DNA of 16,973 bases from an uncultured Clostridia bacterium. GTDB taxonomy: Bacteria > Bacillota > Clostridia > Christensenellales > UBA1242. The stretch is from NCBI GenBank assembly GCA_937895935.1, contig CALBKX010000017.1, positions 1-16,973 of the forward strand, given 5' to 3'. A model generated the notes under the pieces. The model was not told where the DNA came from. It was given only the letters and a program-made list of their open reading frames with translations, and searched no databases. A program made the position numbers and the translations under genes. Positions 1-6,790 of the stretch are shown piece by piece. Position 1 is the stretch's first letter, and every line of letters starts with the position of its first letter.

Positions 1-18
1 TCCCACCATTTAAAGTAC

Positions 19-41
19 AAAAGTCCGAATGGGCTTTTTTT
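19..41 (+). terminator. Intrinsic terminator of a gene left of the window
   Basis: AAAAGTCC (19-26) pairs with GGGCTTTT (31-38), including one G-T pair, around a GAAT tetraloop and runs into a T tract to 41. It should end a plus-strand transcript from a gene that lies off the left edge; no coding remnant of that gene is recognisable in bases 1-18. Confidence 0.75.
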
Positions 42-59
42 ATTTATTAAAAAGTGGCA

Positions 60-88
60 TTGACTTTTTATAAATTAAGGCTTATACT
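60..88 (+). promoter_or_regulatory. Sigma-A-type promoter of the tandem-HTH gene
   Basis: TTGACT (60-65) and TATACT (83-88) are separated by 17 bp, close to the vegetative consensus. The expected start is near base 95, leaving a short leader with a weak ribosome site (AGGGA, 103-107) before the ATG at 118. The -10 region shares the 10-mer AAGGCTTATA with the promoter at the right edge of the window. Confidence 0.8.
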
Positions 89-117
89 AAAAGTAATTAA
101 TTAGGGAAACAAAAATT

Positions 118-543
118 ATGACAAATTTCAATGATACGTTGCTGAAAGTAATAAATGAAAAAAAATTATATGCAAGTCAATTTGCGGAAATGGTGGATAT
201 AAGAACATCTACTTTTTATGATTTGTTAAGAAGTGAAAATCCAACATTAAAAAATACATTAAAAATAGTGGACTATTTAAATTCCTCTTTAGATTTCTTT
301 GAAAAGAAAACAACCACTTTCCATTGCAAATATAAAAAAGGTTATAAAGTTGATTTGGTTAAAAGTTTAAAAACATATCTAAAGAAAAACAAAGTTAGTT
401 ATGTTAAGTTGTGTGAGGATATTGGTTTATCAAAAGCAAACATTTCTCGTTGGAAACACGGAGATGCACCTAAATATCAAACTGTAGTAAAACTCGCAAA
501 CTATTTCAATGAATCAATTGATAAGTTTATTGGAAGAACTTAA
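118..543 (+). CDS. Tandem helix-turn-helix (XRE/Cro-CI type) DNA-binding protein
   Basis: The 141-residue protein consists almost entirely of two Cro/CI-like helix-turn-helix domains. The first spans about residues 4-62, with recognition-helix region SQFAEMVDIRTSTFYDLL. The second spans about 78-139 and has the textbook pattern VKLCEDIGLSKANISRWKHG followed by a helix ending in FNESIDKFIG. A lysine-rich linker (about 63-78) joins them. There is no sensor, protease or metal-binding domain, so it probably acts as a small transcriptional regulator in the cytoplasm. Two DNA-binding domains in one chain could let a monomer bind a two-half-site operator. The gene has its own promoter and is followed by terminators, so it looks monocistronic. 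The regulated genes are unknown; self-regulation is a guess. Domain class is confident, function is not. Confidence 0.8.
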   Translation: MTNFNDTLLKVINEKKLYASQFAEMVDIRTSTFYDLLRSENPTLKNTLKIVDYLNSSLDFFEKKTTTFHCKYKKGYKVDLVKSLKTYLKKNKVSYVKLCEDIGLSKANISRWKHGDAPKYQTVVKLANYFNESIDKFIGRT

Positions 544-580
544 ATTTAAAAATATATTTACATTTAGTTTTAAAAAATTT

Positions 581-626
581 AAAAAGGAACCTTGCTTTAA
601 TTTGCATTGCTCCTTTTATTTTTTAT
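581..626 (+). terminator. Intrinsic terminator of the tandem-HTH gene
   Basis: AAAAGGA (from 582) pairs with TCCTTTT (611-617), with further partial pairing inside (TTGC with GCAT), followed by a T-rich tract to about 626. It lies about 40 nt after the stop codon. Confidence 0.7.
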
Positions 627-858
627 TTAAATTTTTCAACGTTGTACGTTTTTTTAAGTATAGGTTATAAACACAAAAATTATATATGTACTTTTAAGAT
701 GCTAAAAAAAATAGGCATCTTTTTTGTTCTAATTATATTTGCTAAAGCATAAAGTAGAATGATAGATTCGACAAAAAATGTTTTTATTGCTTAAGTTTTG
801 CTAAATAATCGCATTAACTAAAAACATATTTTTAAATAAAATTAAAAGCGAGGTTTAA
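627..858. other. Non-coding interval with two further hairpins; no gene seen
   Basis: No credible reading frame lies here. AACGT (638-642) and ACGTT (646-650) form a small hairpin followed by T residues to 655, and a stronger terminator follows at 696-726. The remaining 130 bases before the deacetylase are AT-rich, and I find no promoter with good spacing. A TTGTTC at 724-729 with CATAAA at 748-753 is the nearest and is weak. Confidence 0.4.
696..726 (+). terminator. Second intrinsic terminator before the deacetylase gene
   Basis: AAGATGC (696-702) pairs perfectly with GCATCTT (715-721) around an A-rich loop, followed by a T run to 725. It could be a back-up for the terminator at 581-626, or it could end a short RNA starting between them. 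Confidence 0.7.
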
Positions 859-1647
859 ATGTTTTGTGTAATTAAATCAAGGTCTATTAAATATGTTTTG
901 ATAGTACTTTTAGTTACTATACTTCTAGCAATCTCAATTAATGGGGCGGTTTCTGCTGAGGTGTTTTTTGGATATTCAACAAGAAAAGTGCCAATTTACT
1001 GCGTAGAAACTGAGTCTAAACAAGTGGCTATATCTTTTGATGCTGCTTGGGGTGCAGACAAGACAAAACAAATTGTTGATATTTGTAAAGAGCATAATGT
1101 TAGGGCAACTTTTTTCCTTGTAGGATTTTGGGTTGACAAATATGGCAATATGGTCAAATACATTGATGACAATGGTTTTGAAATTGGAACACACTCAAAC
1201 ACACATCCCGATATGGCAAAACTTAGCAAAGATGCAATGAGTTTAGAACTAGATAAAAGTATGGAATTAATCACAAACATCACCGGCAAAAATATTGAAT
1301 TGTTTAGAGCACCTTTTGGCTCTTACAACAATCTGCTTTTGGACACAGCGGAAAGTAAAGGTCTAAAAACTATCCAATGGGACGTTGACTCTTTGGACTG
1401 GAAAGGTTTAAGTGCAGAAGCGATTACAACAAGAATTTTAAATGGTGTTAAAAGCGGTTCAATTATCTTGTGCCACAACAATAGTGACCACATTGTTGAC
1501 GCATTGCCAATGATTTTAGATAGGCTGGCAAAAAGAGGGTACAAGGTTGGTGCAATAGGCGATTTAATTTACAAAGATAATTACACAATCGACAGAGCTG
1601 GACTTCAAAAAACAACATTAAAGGAGAAAATAAATAATGAAAATTGA
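859..1647 (+). CDS. Secreted polysaccharide (peptidoglycan) deacetylase, PdaB-like, CE4 family
   Basis: A 262-residue NodB-homology deacetylase, expected to remove N-acetyl groups from cell-wall glycan outside the membrane. Residues 11-28 are a hydrophobic export segment, with a possible signal-peptidase site after AVSA (residue 33). CE4 motifs are all present: SFDAAWG (59-65, catalytic Asp61), the metal-binding HSNTH (112-116), RAPFGSYN (150-157), WDVDSLDW (174-181) and ILCHNN with His206. The second Asp of the usual FDDG motif is Ala. This DxxWG form is typical of the PdaB branch linked to spore cortex in Bacillus, so I do not read it as inactivation. The start has GAGG (850-853) 5 nt upstream. 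The 3' end overlaps the next gene by 11 nt, implying co-translation. Enzyme class is confident; the sporulation role is inferred from family only. Confidence 0.88.
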   Translation: MFCVIKSRSIKYVLIVLLVTILLAISINGAVSAEVFFGYSTRKVPIYCVETESKQVAISFDAAWGADKTKQIVDICKEHNVRATFFLVGFWVDKYGNMVKYIDDNGFEIGTHSNTHPDMAKLSKDAMSLELDKSMELITNITGKNIELFRAPFGSYNNLLLDTAESKGLKTIQWDVDSLDWKGLSAEAITTRILNGVKSGSIILCHNNSDHIVDALPMILDRLAKRGYKVGAIGDLIYKDNYTIDRAGLQKTTLKEKINNEN

Positions 1648-2287
1648 ACAAATGAACAACAATAGGGTTTTTCTTAGCGGAACGGTGGAAAGTGAGCCAA
1701 AATTTAGTCACGAAACATTTGGTGAGGCATTTTATGAAGTTACATTGCTTGTTCCAAGATTATCCAATCATTTAGATAGAGTGCCAGTTACTGTATCTGA
1801 AAAACTATTGACTGGAGGCAAGTTTGAACTTGGCAAATATGTTTGCATCAAAGGTCAATTTAGAAGTTACAACAAAATTGAAGATGAAAAGAGCAAACTT
1901 ATGTTAACCGTTTTTGTAAGAGAAGTTTGCGATTTTGAAGAGGATATGAATCCAAATATAATTGAAATAACTGGTTTTATTTGCAAAGAACCAACATATA
2001 GAACAACACCATTTAACAGAGAAATATGCGATTGCTTGATTGCCGTAAATAGAGCATACAACAAAAGTGATTACCTGCCTTGTATTGCTTGGGGCAGAAA
2101 TGCAAAATATGTGAGCGAACTTGAAGTGGGAACCAAAGTAAGCATTGTTGGAAGAATACAATCAAGAGAATATCAAAAGCACACATTAAGCGGAGAAGTT
2201 TTAACAAAGGTTGCTTACGAAGTGTCTATTAATAAAATTATGACAAACTTAGAGCAAGACGGACAGGAAGAAGAACAATTATCTTAA
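1637..2287 (+). CDS. Tandem OB-fold single-stranded DNA-binding protein
   Basis: The 216-residue protein has two SSB-type OB folds: about residues 8-98 (NRVFLSGTVESEP through FVREVCDF) and about 104-206 (NIIEITGFICKEPTYRTTPFNRE, then DYLPCIAWGRNAKYVSEL and GRIQSREYQ). The second half is the better match to classical SSB. Proteins of this two-domain form occur in Clostridia beside a normal SSB. The C terminus is acidic (DGQEEEQLS) but lacks the DDDIPF-like tip that recruits partner enzymes to canonical SSB. It should bind single-stranded DNA; whether it acts in replication, repair or sporulation is unknown. AAGGAG (1621-1626) lies 10 nt before the ATG, inside the end of the deacetylase gene, whose TGA lies 8 nt downstream of this start. 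A strong terminator follows. Confidence 0.82.
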   Translation: MKIEQMNNNRVFLSGTVESEPKFSHETFGEAFYEVTLLVPRLSNHLDRVPVTVSEKLLTGGKFELGKYVCIKGQFRSYNKIEDEKSKLMLTVFVREVCDFEEDMNPNIIEITGFICKEPTYRTTPFNREICDCLIAVNRAYNKSDYLPCIAWGRNAKYVSELEVGTKVSIVGRIQSREYQKHTLSGEVLTKVAYEVSINKIMTNLEQDGQEEEQLS

Positions 2288-2300
2288 AATATTACAAAAT

Positions 2301-2345
2301 ATGGCAAAATTTTCTATTTTTTTTGGAAATTTTGCCATTTTTTTT
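2301..2345 (+). terminator. Strong intrinsic terminator after the SSB-like gene
   Basis: A 14-bp stem (2301-2314 with 2325-2338, one G-T pair) encloses a T-rich 10-nt loop and is followed by eight T residues. It reaches the stop of the convergent minus-strand gene at 2344, so it may also serve that gene. The T content on the minus-strand side is poorer. Confidence 0.9.
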
Positions 2346-2547
2346 AATCGTTTATAAATAAATCACAAGGTTTTTGATTAATTGCATATGAAATTTTTAT
2401 TATAACAACAATGTTAATATTAAAATCATTTTTATATATTTTAGATAAACTGTATCTAGAAATTTTGCACCTTTTACAAAACTCTGTTTTAGTTAAATTA
2501 TTTTCTTTTAAAAAATTTTCAATTAATTTTATGTTGTATTTTTGCAT
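2344..2547 (-). CDS. Small Cro/CI-type helix-turn-helix protein
   Basis: The 67-residue protein is a single helix-turn-helix domain. Residues 18-40 (LTKTEFCKRCKISRYSLSKI) carry the scaffold-turn-recognition pattern, followed by a helix resembling the Cro/CI fourth and fifth helices that ends in INQKPCDLFIND. A good ribosome site, AAGGAG (complement of 2553-2558), sits 5 nt before the ATG. It is divergent from the similar-sized regulator at 2681, with a perfect palindrome between them. That is the arrangement of mutually or self-regulating repressor pairs in mobile elements, although no element is visible here. It has no other domain and its targets are unknown. Confidence 0.72.
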   Translation of the reverse strand: MQKYNIKLIENFLKENNLTKTEFCKRCKISRYSLSKIYKNDFNINIVVIIKISYAINQKPCDLFIND

Positions 2548-2624
2548 ATTTTCTCCTTTGCTTCAAATTATTTCATAATAAAATTTAAAAAAAATTAAAT
2601 ATAGCCAAAAGCGATATTAAAATG

Positions 2625-2642
2625 TTTTACCAATTGGTAAAA
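2625..2642. promoter_or_regulatory. Perfect 18-bp palindrome, likely operator between divergent regulators
   Basis: TTTTACCAATTGGTAAAA is identical to its own reverse complement. It lies 39 bp before the plus-strand HTH gene and 78 bp before the minus-strand one. It starts just after a -10-like TAAAAT (2618-2623) on plus and overlaps a possible -35 on minus. A two-fold symmetric site is what a dimeric Cro/CI protein would bind; which protein binds it is inference. Confidence 0.6.
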
Positions 2643-2668
2643 ATAAATTATTTTTGTTTTTAATCATT

Positions 2669-2674
2669 TATGAT
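2669..2674 (+). promoter_or_regulatory. Possible -10 element for a leaderless regulator mRNA
   Basis: TATGAT ends 6 nt before the ATG at 2681, so transcription would start at or next to the start codon. No ribosome site precedes that ATG. No good -35 hexamer lies 16-18 bp upstream, which keeps confidence low. Confidence 0.3.
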
Positions 2675-2680
2675 ATCAAC

Positions 2681-2887
2681 ATGGATATATTTGCGGAAAG
2701 GTTAAAATTTTTATTAAAATCAAATAACATAACACAAAAAAAATTAGCAAAAGACCTTTATTTGTCACAGAGTGTCATTAATGAATATTGTAAAGGCAAA
2801 AAGACTCCATCGCTTTTTGTATTTAGAATGATTTGTGAATATTTTGATGAATCCGCTGACTTTTTGCTGGGTTTAAAGTGCCTTTAA
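2681..2887 (+). CDS. Small XRE-family repressor-like protein
   Basis: A 68-residue Cro/CI domain: MDIFAERLKFLLKSNNITQK, then the helix-turn-helix KKLAKDLYLSQSVINEYCKG, then the stabilising helices KTPSLFVFRMICEYFDESAD. The closing FLLGL is the usual end of such domains in Firmicutes. I start it at ATG 2681 because the domain begins exactly there. A longer frame from TTG 2654 would add nine residues with no family match and no ribosome site. No Shine-Dalgarno precedes 2681 either, so translation may be leaderless. It probably binds the palindrome at 2625-2642. The argS promoter begins one base after its stop codon. Confidence 0.78.
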   Translation: MDIFAERLKFLLKSNNITQKKLAKDLYLSQSVINEYCKGKKTPSLFVFRMICEYFDESADFLLGLKCL

Positions 2888-2888
2888 T

Positions 2889-2918
2889 TTGACATTTAGT
2901 GTGATGGTGTGTTAAAGT
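2889..2918 (+). promoter_or_regulatory. Promoter of argS
   Basis: A perfect TTGACA (2889-2894) is followed after 18 bp by TAAAGT (2913-2918), preceded by the extended -10 dinucleotide TG (2910-2911). The leader is only about 15 nt, with GAGG (2931-2934) 5 nt before the ATG. Confidence 0.65.
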
Positions 2919-2939
2919 TGCTTTTGTATAGAGGTTTTT

Positions 2940-4727
2940 ATGGACTTATTTAAAAAAGCAAGTGATGATTTATTATGTATTTTAAAAGATTATTTAGGCG
3001 ATGCTTTAAATAATGAAAAGTTGGCAAAAAGTATTAGGTTTGTTATTCCACCTGTAAAAACGGGGGCTGATTTTTCAACAAACGTGGCAATGGTTTTTGC
3101 AAAAAGTTTAAGCAAAAATCCAAATGATATTGCTTTGGAACTTTCTGAAAAGTTTAAAAAAATTGAATATATAAAAGATGTTCAAGTTGTTAATGGTTAC
3201 ATCAATATTGTTTTTACTGAAAAAATTTGGGAAGAGTTTTTGGCGGATATTGTAAAAAATGGAAGCGATTATGGAAATGGTGAAAAAAAGGACAAAATAT
3301 TATTGGAGTTTATTTCAGCCAATCCAACTGGACCTTTGCACGTTGGACATTGCAGGGGAGCAATTTTAGGTCTTGCTCTTGCTAACTTATTAACAAAAGC
3401 GGGATATGATGTCACAAAAGAGTACTATATGAACGACTATGGCGTTCAAATTAACACTCTTTTAAAATCAATTCAATTTAGATACGAGCAACAATTTGGA
3501 AAGCATAAAGATGAAAATGTTCCAGAAGGATGTTATCCTGGTGAGTACTTGGTTGATTATGCGAAAGAACTTGCAAAAGAGTTTGGAAATAAATATGTTG
3601 GAATAAGTGAAGAGGAATTTTATTCTTTATTTAAGCAAAAAGCGGTTGATGCAATGATGAATATTATTACATCAAATTTAAAATTGCTTGGACTAAAATA
3701 TGATTCTTTTGTTTCTGAATCTGATTTAATAAATAAAAACAAAATTGCAGAAGCGTTGGACTATTTAAAAACTAAATCGGCAGTTGTGATTGACACAAAT
3801 GGTGAAATGCAAAATTTATCATATATTTATGAAGGTTATTTGGAAGCACCTAAGGGTGGCAGTGCAAATGAAGATGAGCAGGAAGAGTCAAGGTTTTCCG
3901 ATAAATTGCAGACACTCTTTAGATCGACATTGTTTGGTGACGATAAGGACCGTGTTGTTTTAAGAGCGGACGGGTCTTACACTTATTTTGCGTCCGACAT
4001 TGCATATCATAAAAACAAATATGATAGGGGATATAAAACACTAATTAATATTTTTGGAGCCGACCACGGCGGTTATGTGAAAAGATTGACAAGTGCTGTT
4101 GATGCAGTTTCAGACCATAATGCAAAATTGGAAGTTGTGTTATGTCAAATGGTTGCTCTTGAAAAAGATGGCGTTCCTTTTAAAATGTCTAAAAGAAAAG
4201 GGTCGTTTGTGCTTTTATCTGACGTTGCACAGGAAATTAATGTGGATGAGTTAAAACTTTTTATGCTTTCAAAATCTGCGGAAACTCCAATGGTTTTTGA
4301 TATGGTGAAAGTAAAAGAAAAATCAAAAGATAATATTGTATATTACATTCAATATGCTTATGCAAGAACAAACTCAGTGCTTAGAAATTTTGAATCAAAA
4401 TTTGGTTATGAATATAAATTTGACCAAAAAGATTTAAATGGGTTTATGAGCAATTGCCCTAGCATAATTAAGGAAATTTGTGTGCTTATGGCTAAATATC
4501 CGTCAACAATTTTATGTGCTGCGGAAAAACGTGCTCCAAACATTGTGGTTGATTATTTAAAAGAATTTGCTTCAATGTTCCATTCAATTTGGGGTACAGA
4601 CATTAAATTTGTTAATTCGGAAGATGAAAAATATTCAAGACAGATGATGGCTTTTGTTACTTGTATAAAAGACATCATAAAAAATGCTCTTGAATGTTTA
4701 TCTGTTAATGCTCCAGAAAAGATGTAA
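2940..4727 (+). CDS. argS: Arginyl-tRNA synthetase
   Basis: A class I aminoacyl-tRNA synthetase that charges tRNA-Arg with arginine using ATP. The 595-residue chain has the ArgS-specific N-terminal domain (about 1-110), the signature ANPTGPLHVGHCRGA with the HIGH-type motif HVGH at 134-137, the KMSKR loop at 415-419, and the DALR anticodon-binding domain. It ends in the family's usual APEKM tail. Length is close to the family's usual size, with no truncation. The start has GAGG 5 nt upstream and its own promoter. Only 23 nt separate its stop from lepA, so the two are probably cotranscribed. Identity is secure. Confidence 0.97.
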   Translation: MDLFKKASDDLLCILKDYLGDALNNEKLAKSIRFVIPPVKTGADFSTNVAMVFAKSLSKNPNDIALELSEKFKKIEYIKDVQVVNGYINIVFTEKIWEEFLADIVKNGSDYGNGEKKDKILLEFISANPTGPLHVGHCRGAILGLALANLLTKAGYDVTKEYYMNDYGVQINTLLKSIQFRYEQQFGKHKDENVPEGCYPGEYLVDYAKELAKEFGNKYVGISEEEFYSLFKQKAVDAMMNIITSNLKLLGLKYDSFVSESDLINKNKIAEALDYLKTKSAVVIDTNGEMQNLSYIYEGYLEAPKGGSANEDEQEESRFSDKLQTLFRSTLFGDDKDRVVLRADGSYTYFASDIAYHKNKYDRGYKTLINIFGADHGGYVKRLTSAVDAVSDHNAKLEVVLCQMVALEKDGVPFKMSKRKGSFVLLSDVAQEINVDELKLFMLSKSAETPMVFDMVKVKEKSKDNIVYYIQYAYARTNSVLRNFESKFGYEYKFDQKDLNGFMSNCPSIIKEICVLMAKYPSTILCAAEKRAPNIVVDYLKEFASMFHSIWGTDIKFVNSEDEKYSRQMMAFVTCIKDIIKNALECLSVNAPEKM

Positions 4728-4750
4728 ACTTTAAAAAGATAGGGATTATT

Positions 4751-6562
4751 ATGGAAAACAGGCAAAAATATATCAGAAACTTTTGTATTGTGGCACATAT
4801 TGACCACGGTAAAAGTACGCTTGCGGACAGGTTGATTGAAAAAACTGGAACTGTGAGTAAAAGAGATATGAGTGACCAACTTTTAGATAGTATGGACATT
4901 GAAAGGGAAAGAGGAATCACCATTAAACTTACTCCAACTAGAATGTTTTACACAAAAGATGGCATTGAATATACTTTGAATTTAATAGACACTCCCGGGC
5001 ATGTGGACTTTACTTATGAAGTTTCTCGCTCTCTTGCCGCTTGTGAGGGGGCTATTTTAATTGTTGATGCTAGCCAAGGCGTGGAAGCGCAAACGCTAGC
5101 CAATGCCTATCTTGCAATTGATAACAATTTGGAAATTTTGCCAGTTATAAACAAAATAGACTTGCCAAGTGCGGATATTGCTAAGGCAAAACAGGAAATT
5201 GAAGATGTTATTGGAATTCCTGCAGACCTTGCTCCTTGTATTTCTGCAAAAGATGGGATAAATATTGAGGAGGTTTTAAACCAAATTGTAGATATGGTTC
5301 CTTGTCCTAATGGCAATGAATCCGCTCCACTTAAGGCGCTTATTTTTGATAGTTATTATGATAACTTTAAAGGTGCTGTTTGTTTTGTGAGAATTTTTGA
5401 CGGAACTTGTAAAATTGGAGATAAAATCCTTATGATGCAAACAGGAAAAACTTATGAGGTGACTGAAGTAGGTGTGTTTACTCCAAATATGAAACCTTGT
5501 GAAATTTTGCGTGCGGGTGATGTGGGGTATATTTGTGCAAGCATTAAAAATTTGCTTGACACCAAGGTTGGTGATACAATAACCAATGCTGATAATCCAA
5601 GCAATGAAAGATTGCCTGGCTACAAAGAAGTTCAACCTGTTGTTTTTAGTGGTATATTTTTGGTTGATGGGAGTAAATATGGAGATTTAAAAGATGCTCT
5701 TGAAAAACTCAAACTAAACGATGCTTCACTTACTTTTACTCCAGAAGTGAGTAAAGCTTTGGGCTTTGGATTTAGATGTGGGTTTTTAGGTCTTCTTCAT
5801 ATGGACATAATAACCGAAAGACTTGAAAGAGAGTTTAACTTGGATATAATTACTACAGCACCAAGTGTTTCGTACAATGTTTACAAAACAAATGGAGATA
5901 TGGTTGTGGTGAGTAATCCATCAATTTTGCCACCAACTGGTGAAATTGACCGTATAGAAGAACCAATGGTAAAATTGTTTGTTTTCACACCTCCAGAATT
6001 TGTAGGTCCAATTATGGAACTTTGTCAAGACAAGCGAGGCGAGTACAAAGATTTGCAATATTTAGATAAACAACGTGTAAGATTGGAGTATAAAATTCCA
6101 CTAGGTGAAATAATTTATGACTTTTTTGATAGCTTGAAATCAAGAACGAAAGGCTATGCGAGTTTAGATTATGAAATGGCAGGCTTTGAAAAAAGTGATT
6201 TAGTAAAACTTGATATTTTGTTAAATGGTGAACCTTGCGATGCTTTAAGCTTAATTACACACAGAGAAAAAGCATATGAACGTGGCAGAAACATTGCTGA
6301 AAAGTTAAAAAAAGTTATTCCAAGGCAATTGTTTGAAGTGCCTATTCAGGCTTGTATTGGAGGAAAAATTATAGCGAGAGAAACAATCTCCGCACTTAGA
6401 AAGGATGTTTTGGCTAAATGCTATGGTGGAGATATTTCACGTAAACGTAAATTGCTTGAAAAACAAAAAGAAGGTAAAAAGCGTATGCGTAGAATAGGTT
6501 CAATAGAACTTCCAAGTGAAGCATTTATGAGTATTTTAAAAACAAATGATGATGAAGAGTAA
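4751..6562 (+). CDS. lepA: Elongation factor 4 (LepA), ribosomal back-translocase GTPase
   Basis: A translational GTPase that acts on the ribosome, proposed to back-translocate or help initiation and assembly. The 603 residues match full-length LepA. G motifs are intact: AHIDHGKST (15-23), RGITIK (54-59), DTPGH (80-84) and NKID (134-137). The EF-G-like domains II, III and V follow, then the LepA-specific C-terminal domain ending with GGDISRKRKLLEKQKEGKKR and the short acidic tail DDEE. A weak ribosome site (AGGGA) precedes the ATG. It follows argS closely. In many Firmicutes lepA precedes hemW, as here, although a promoter and a 228-nt gap intervene. Confidence 0.97.
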   Translation: MENRQKYIRNFCIVAHIDHGKSTLADRLIEKTGTVSKRDMSDQLLDSMDIERERGITIKLTPTRMFYTKDGIEYTLNLIDTPGHVDFTYEVSRSLAACEGAILIVDASQGVEAQTLANAYLAIDNNLEILPVINKIDLPSADIAKAKQEIEDVIGIPADLAPCISAKDGINIEEVLNQIVDMVPCPNGNESAPLKALIFDSYYDNFKGAVCFVRIFDGTCKIGDKILMMQTGKTYEVTEVGVFTPNMKPCEILRAGDVGYICASIKNLLDTKVGDTITNADNPSNERLPGYKEVQPVVFSGIFLVDGSKYGDLKDALEKLKLNDASLTFTPEVSKALGFGFRCGFLGLLHMDIITERLEREFNLDIITTAPSVSYNVYKTNGDMVVVSNPSILPPTGEIDRIEEPMVKLFVFTPPEFVGPIMELCQDKRGEYKDLQYLDKQRVRLEYKIPLGEIIYDFFDSLKSRTKGYASLDYEMAGFEKSDLVKLDILLNGEPCDALSLITHREKAYERGRNIAEKLKKVIPRQLFEVPIQACIGGKIIARETISALRKDVLAKCYGGDISRKRKLLEKQKEGKKRMRRIGSIELPSEAFMSILKTNDDEE

Positions 6563-6602
6563 CATTTTGTAAATGGAATTTTAAACAAGTTCAATAACAC
6601 AT

Positions 6603-6630
6603 TTGCAAAATTAGCATTTTGCATTATATT
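6603..6630 (+). promoter_or_regulatory. Probable promoter of hemW, overlapping a hairpin after lepA
   Basis: TTGCAA (6603-6608) and TATATT (6625-6630) are 16 bp apart, giving a predicted start near 6637. The same bases contain an 8-bp inverted repeat, TGCAAAAT (6604-6611) with ATTTTGCA (6616-6623), followed by a moderately T-rich stretch that could be a weak lepA terminator. Confidence 0.5.
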
Positions 6631-6638
6631 GTGATTTT

Positions 6639-6784
6639 AGGGCTTACTCTAGAAAACTAATAAATGTCAATGCTTTGCTAGTGCCCTTTTAGTTTGTCGC
6701 TCCTTGTGGGTTAAAGACTATTACTAAATGACTGGCACCCATAGGTGCAAAAAGCCGAGAATACGCCTTTATGATAATTTAAGG
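6639..6784 (+). promoter_or_regulatory. Candidate structured 5' leader of hemW
   Basis: About 150 nt separate the predicted start from the hemW ATG, and three helices abut. AGGGC plus ACT (6639-6648) pairs with AGT plus GCCCT (6680-6687). TTTAGT plus GTC (6688-6698) pairs with GAC plus ACTAAA (6716-6728). GCACC (6735-6739) pairs with GGTGC (6744-6748). Near the end CCTT (6766-6769) can pair with AAGG of the ribosome site (6781-6784). I do not recognise a known riboswitch class. The structure is inferred by eye. Confidence 0.35.
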
Positions 6785-6790
6785 ATAAAA

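Noticed and set aside
1039..1059. Loss of the second Asp of the FDDG motif in the deacetylase, suggesting a dead enzyme
   Set aside because: The DxxWG form is normal in the PdaB branch, and all other motifs are intact.
996..1289. Antisense open frames within the deacetylase, SSB, lepA, hemW and glm genes
   Set aside because: They are shadows of well-supported genes, without start signals or recognisable domains.
2654..2680. TTG start for the small XRE protein
   Set aside because: It adds nine hydrophobic residues outside the domain and has no ribosome site.
6752..6767. AAGCCGAGAATACGCC resembles the B12 box of cobalamin riboswitches
   Set aside because: The other conserved parts, such as GCCACTG and the GGGAAGG region, are absent, the box itself needs an insertion and a deletion, and hemW is not a cobalamin gene.
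6728..6790. Upstream in-frame ATG extending hemW by 21 codons
   Set aside because: The extra residues do not match the family and overlap the predicted leader structure. The ATG at 6791 has AAGGA at good spacing.
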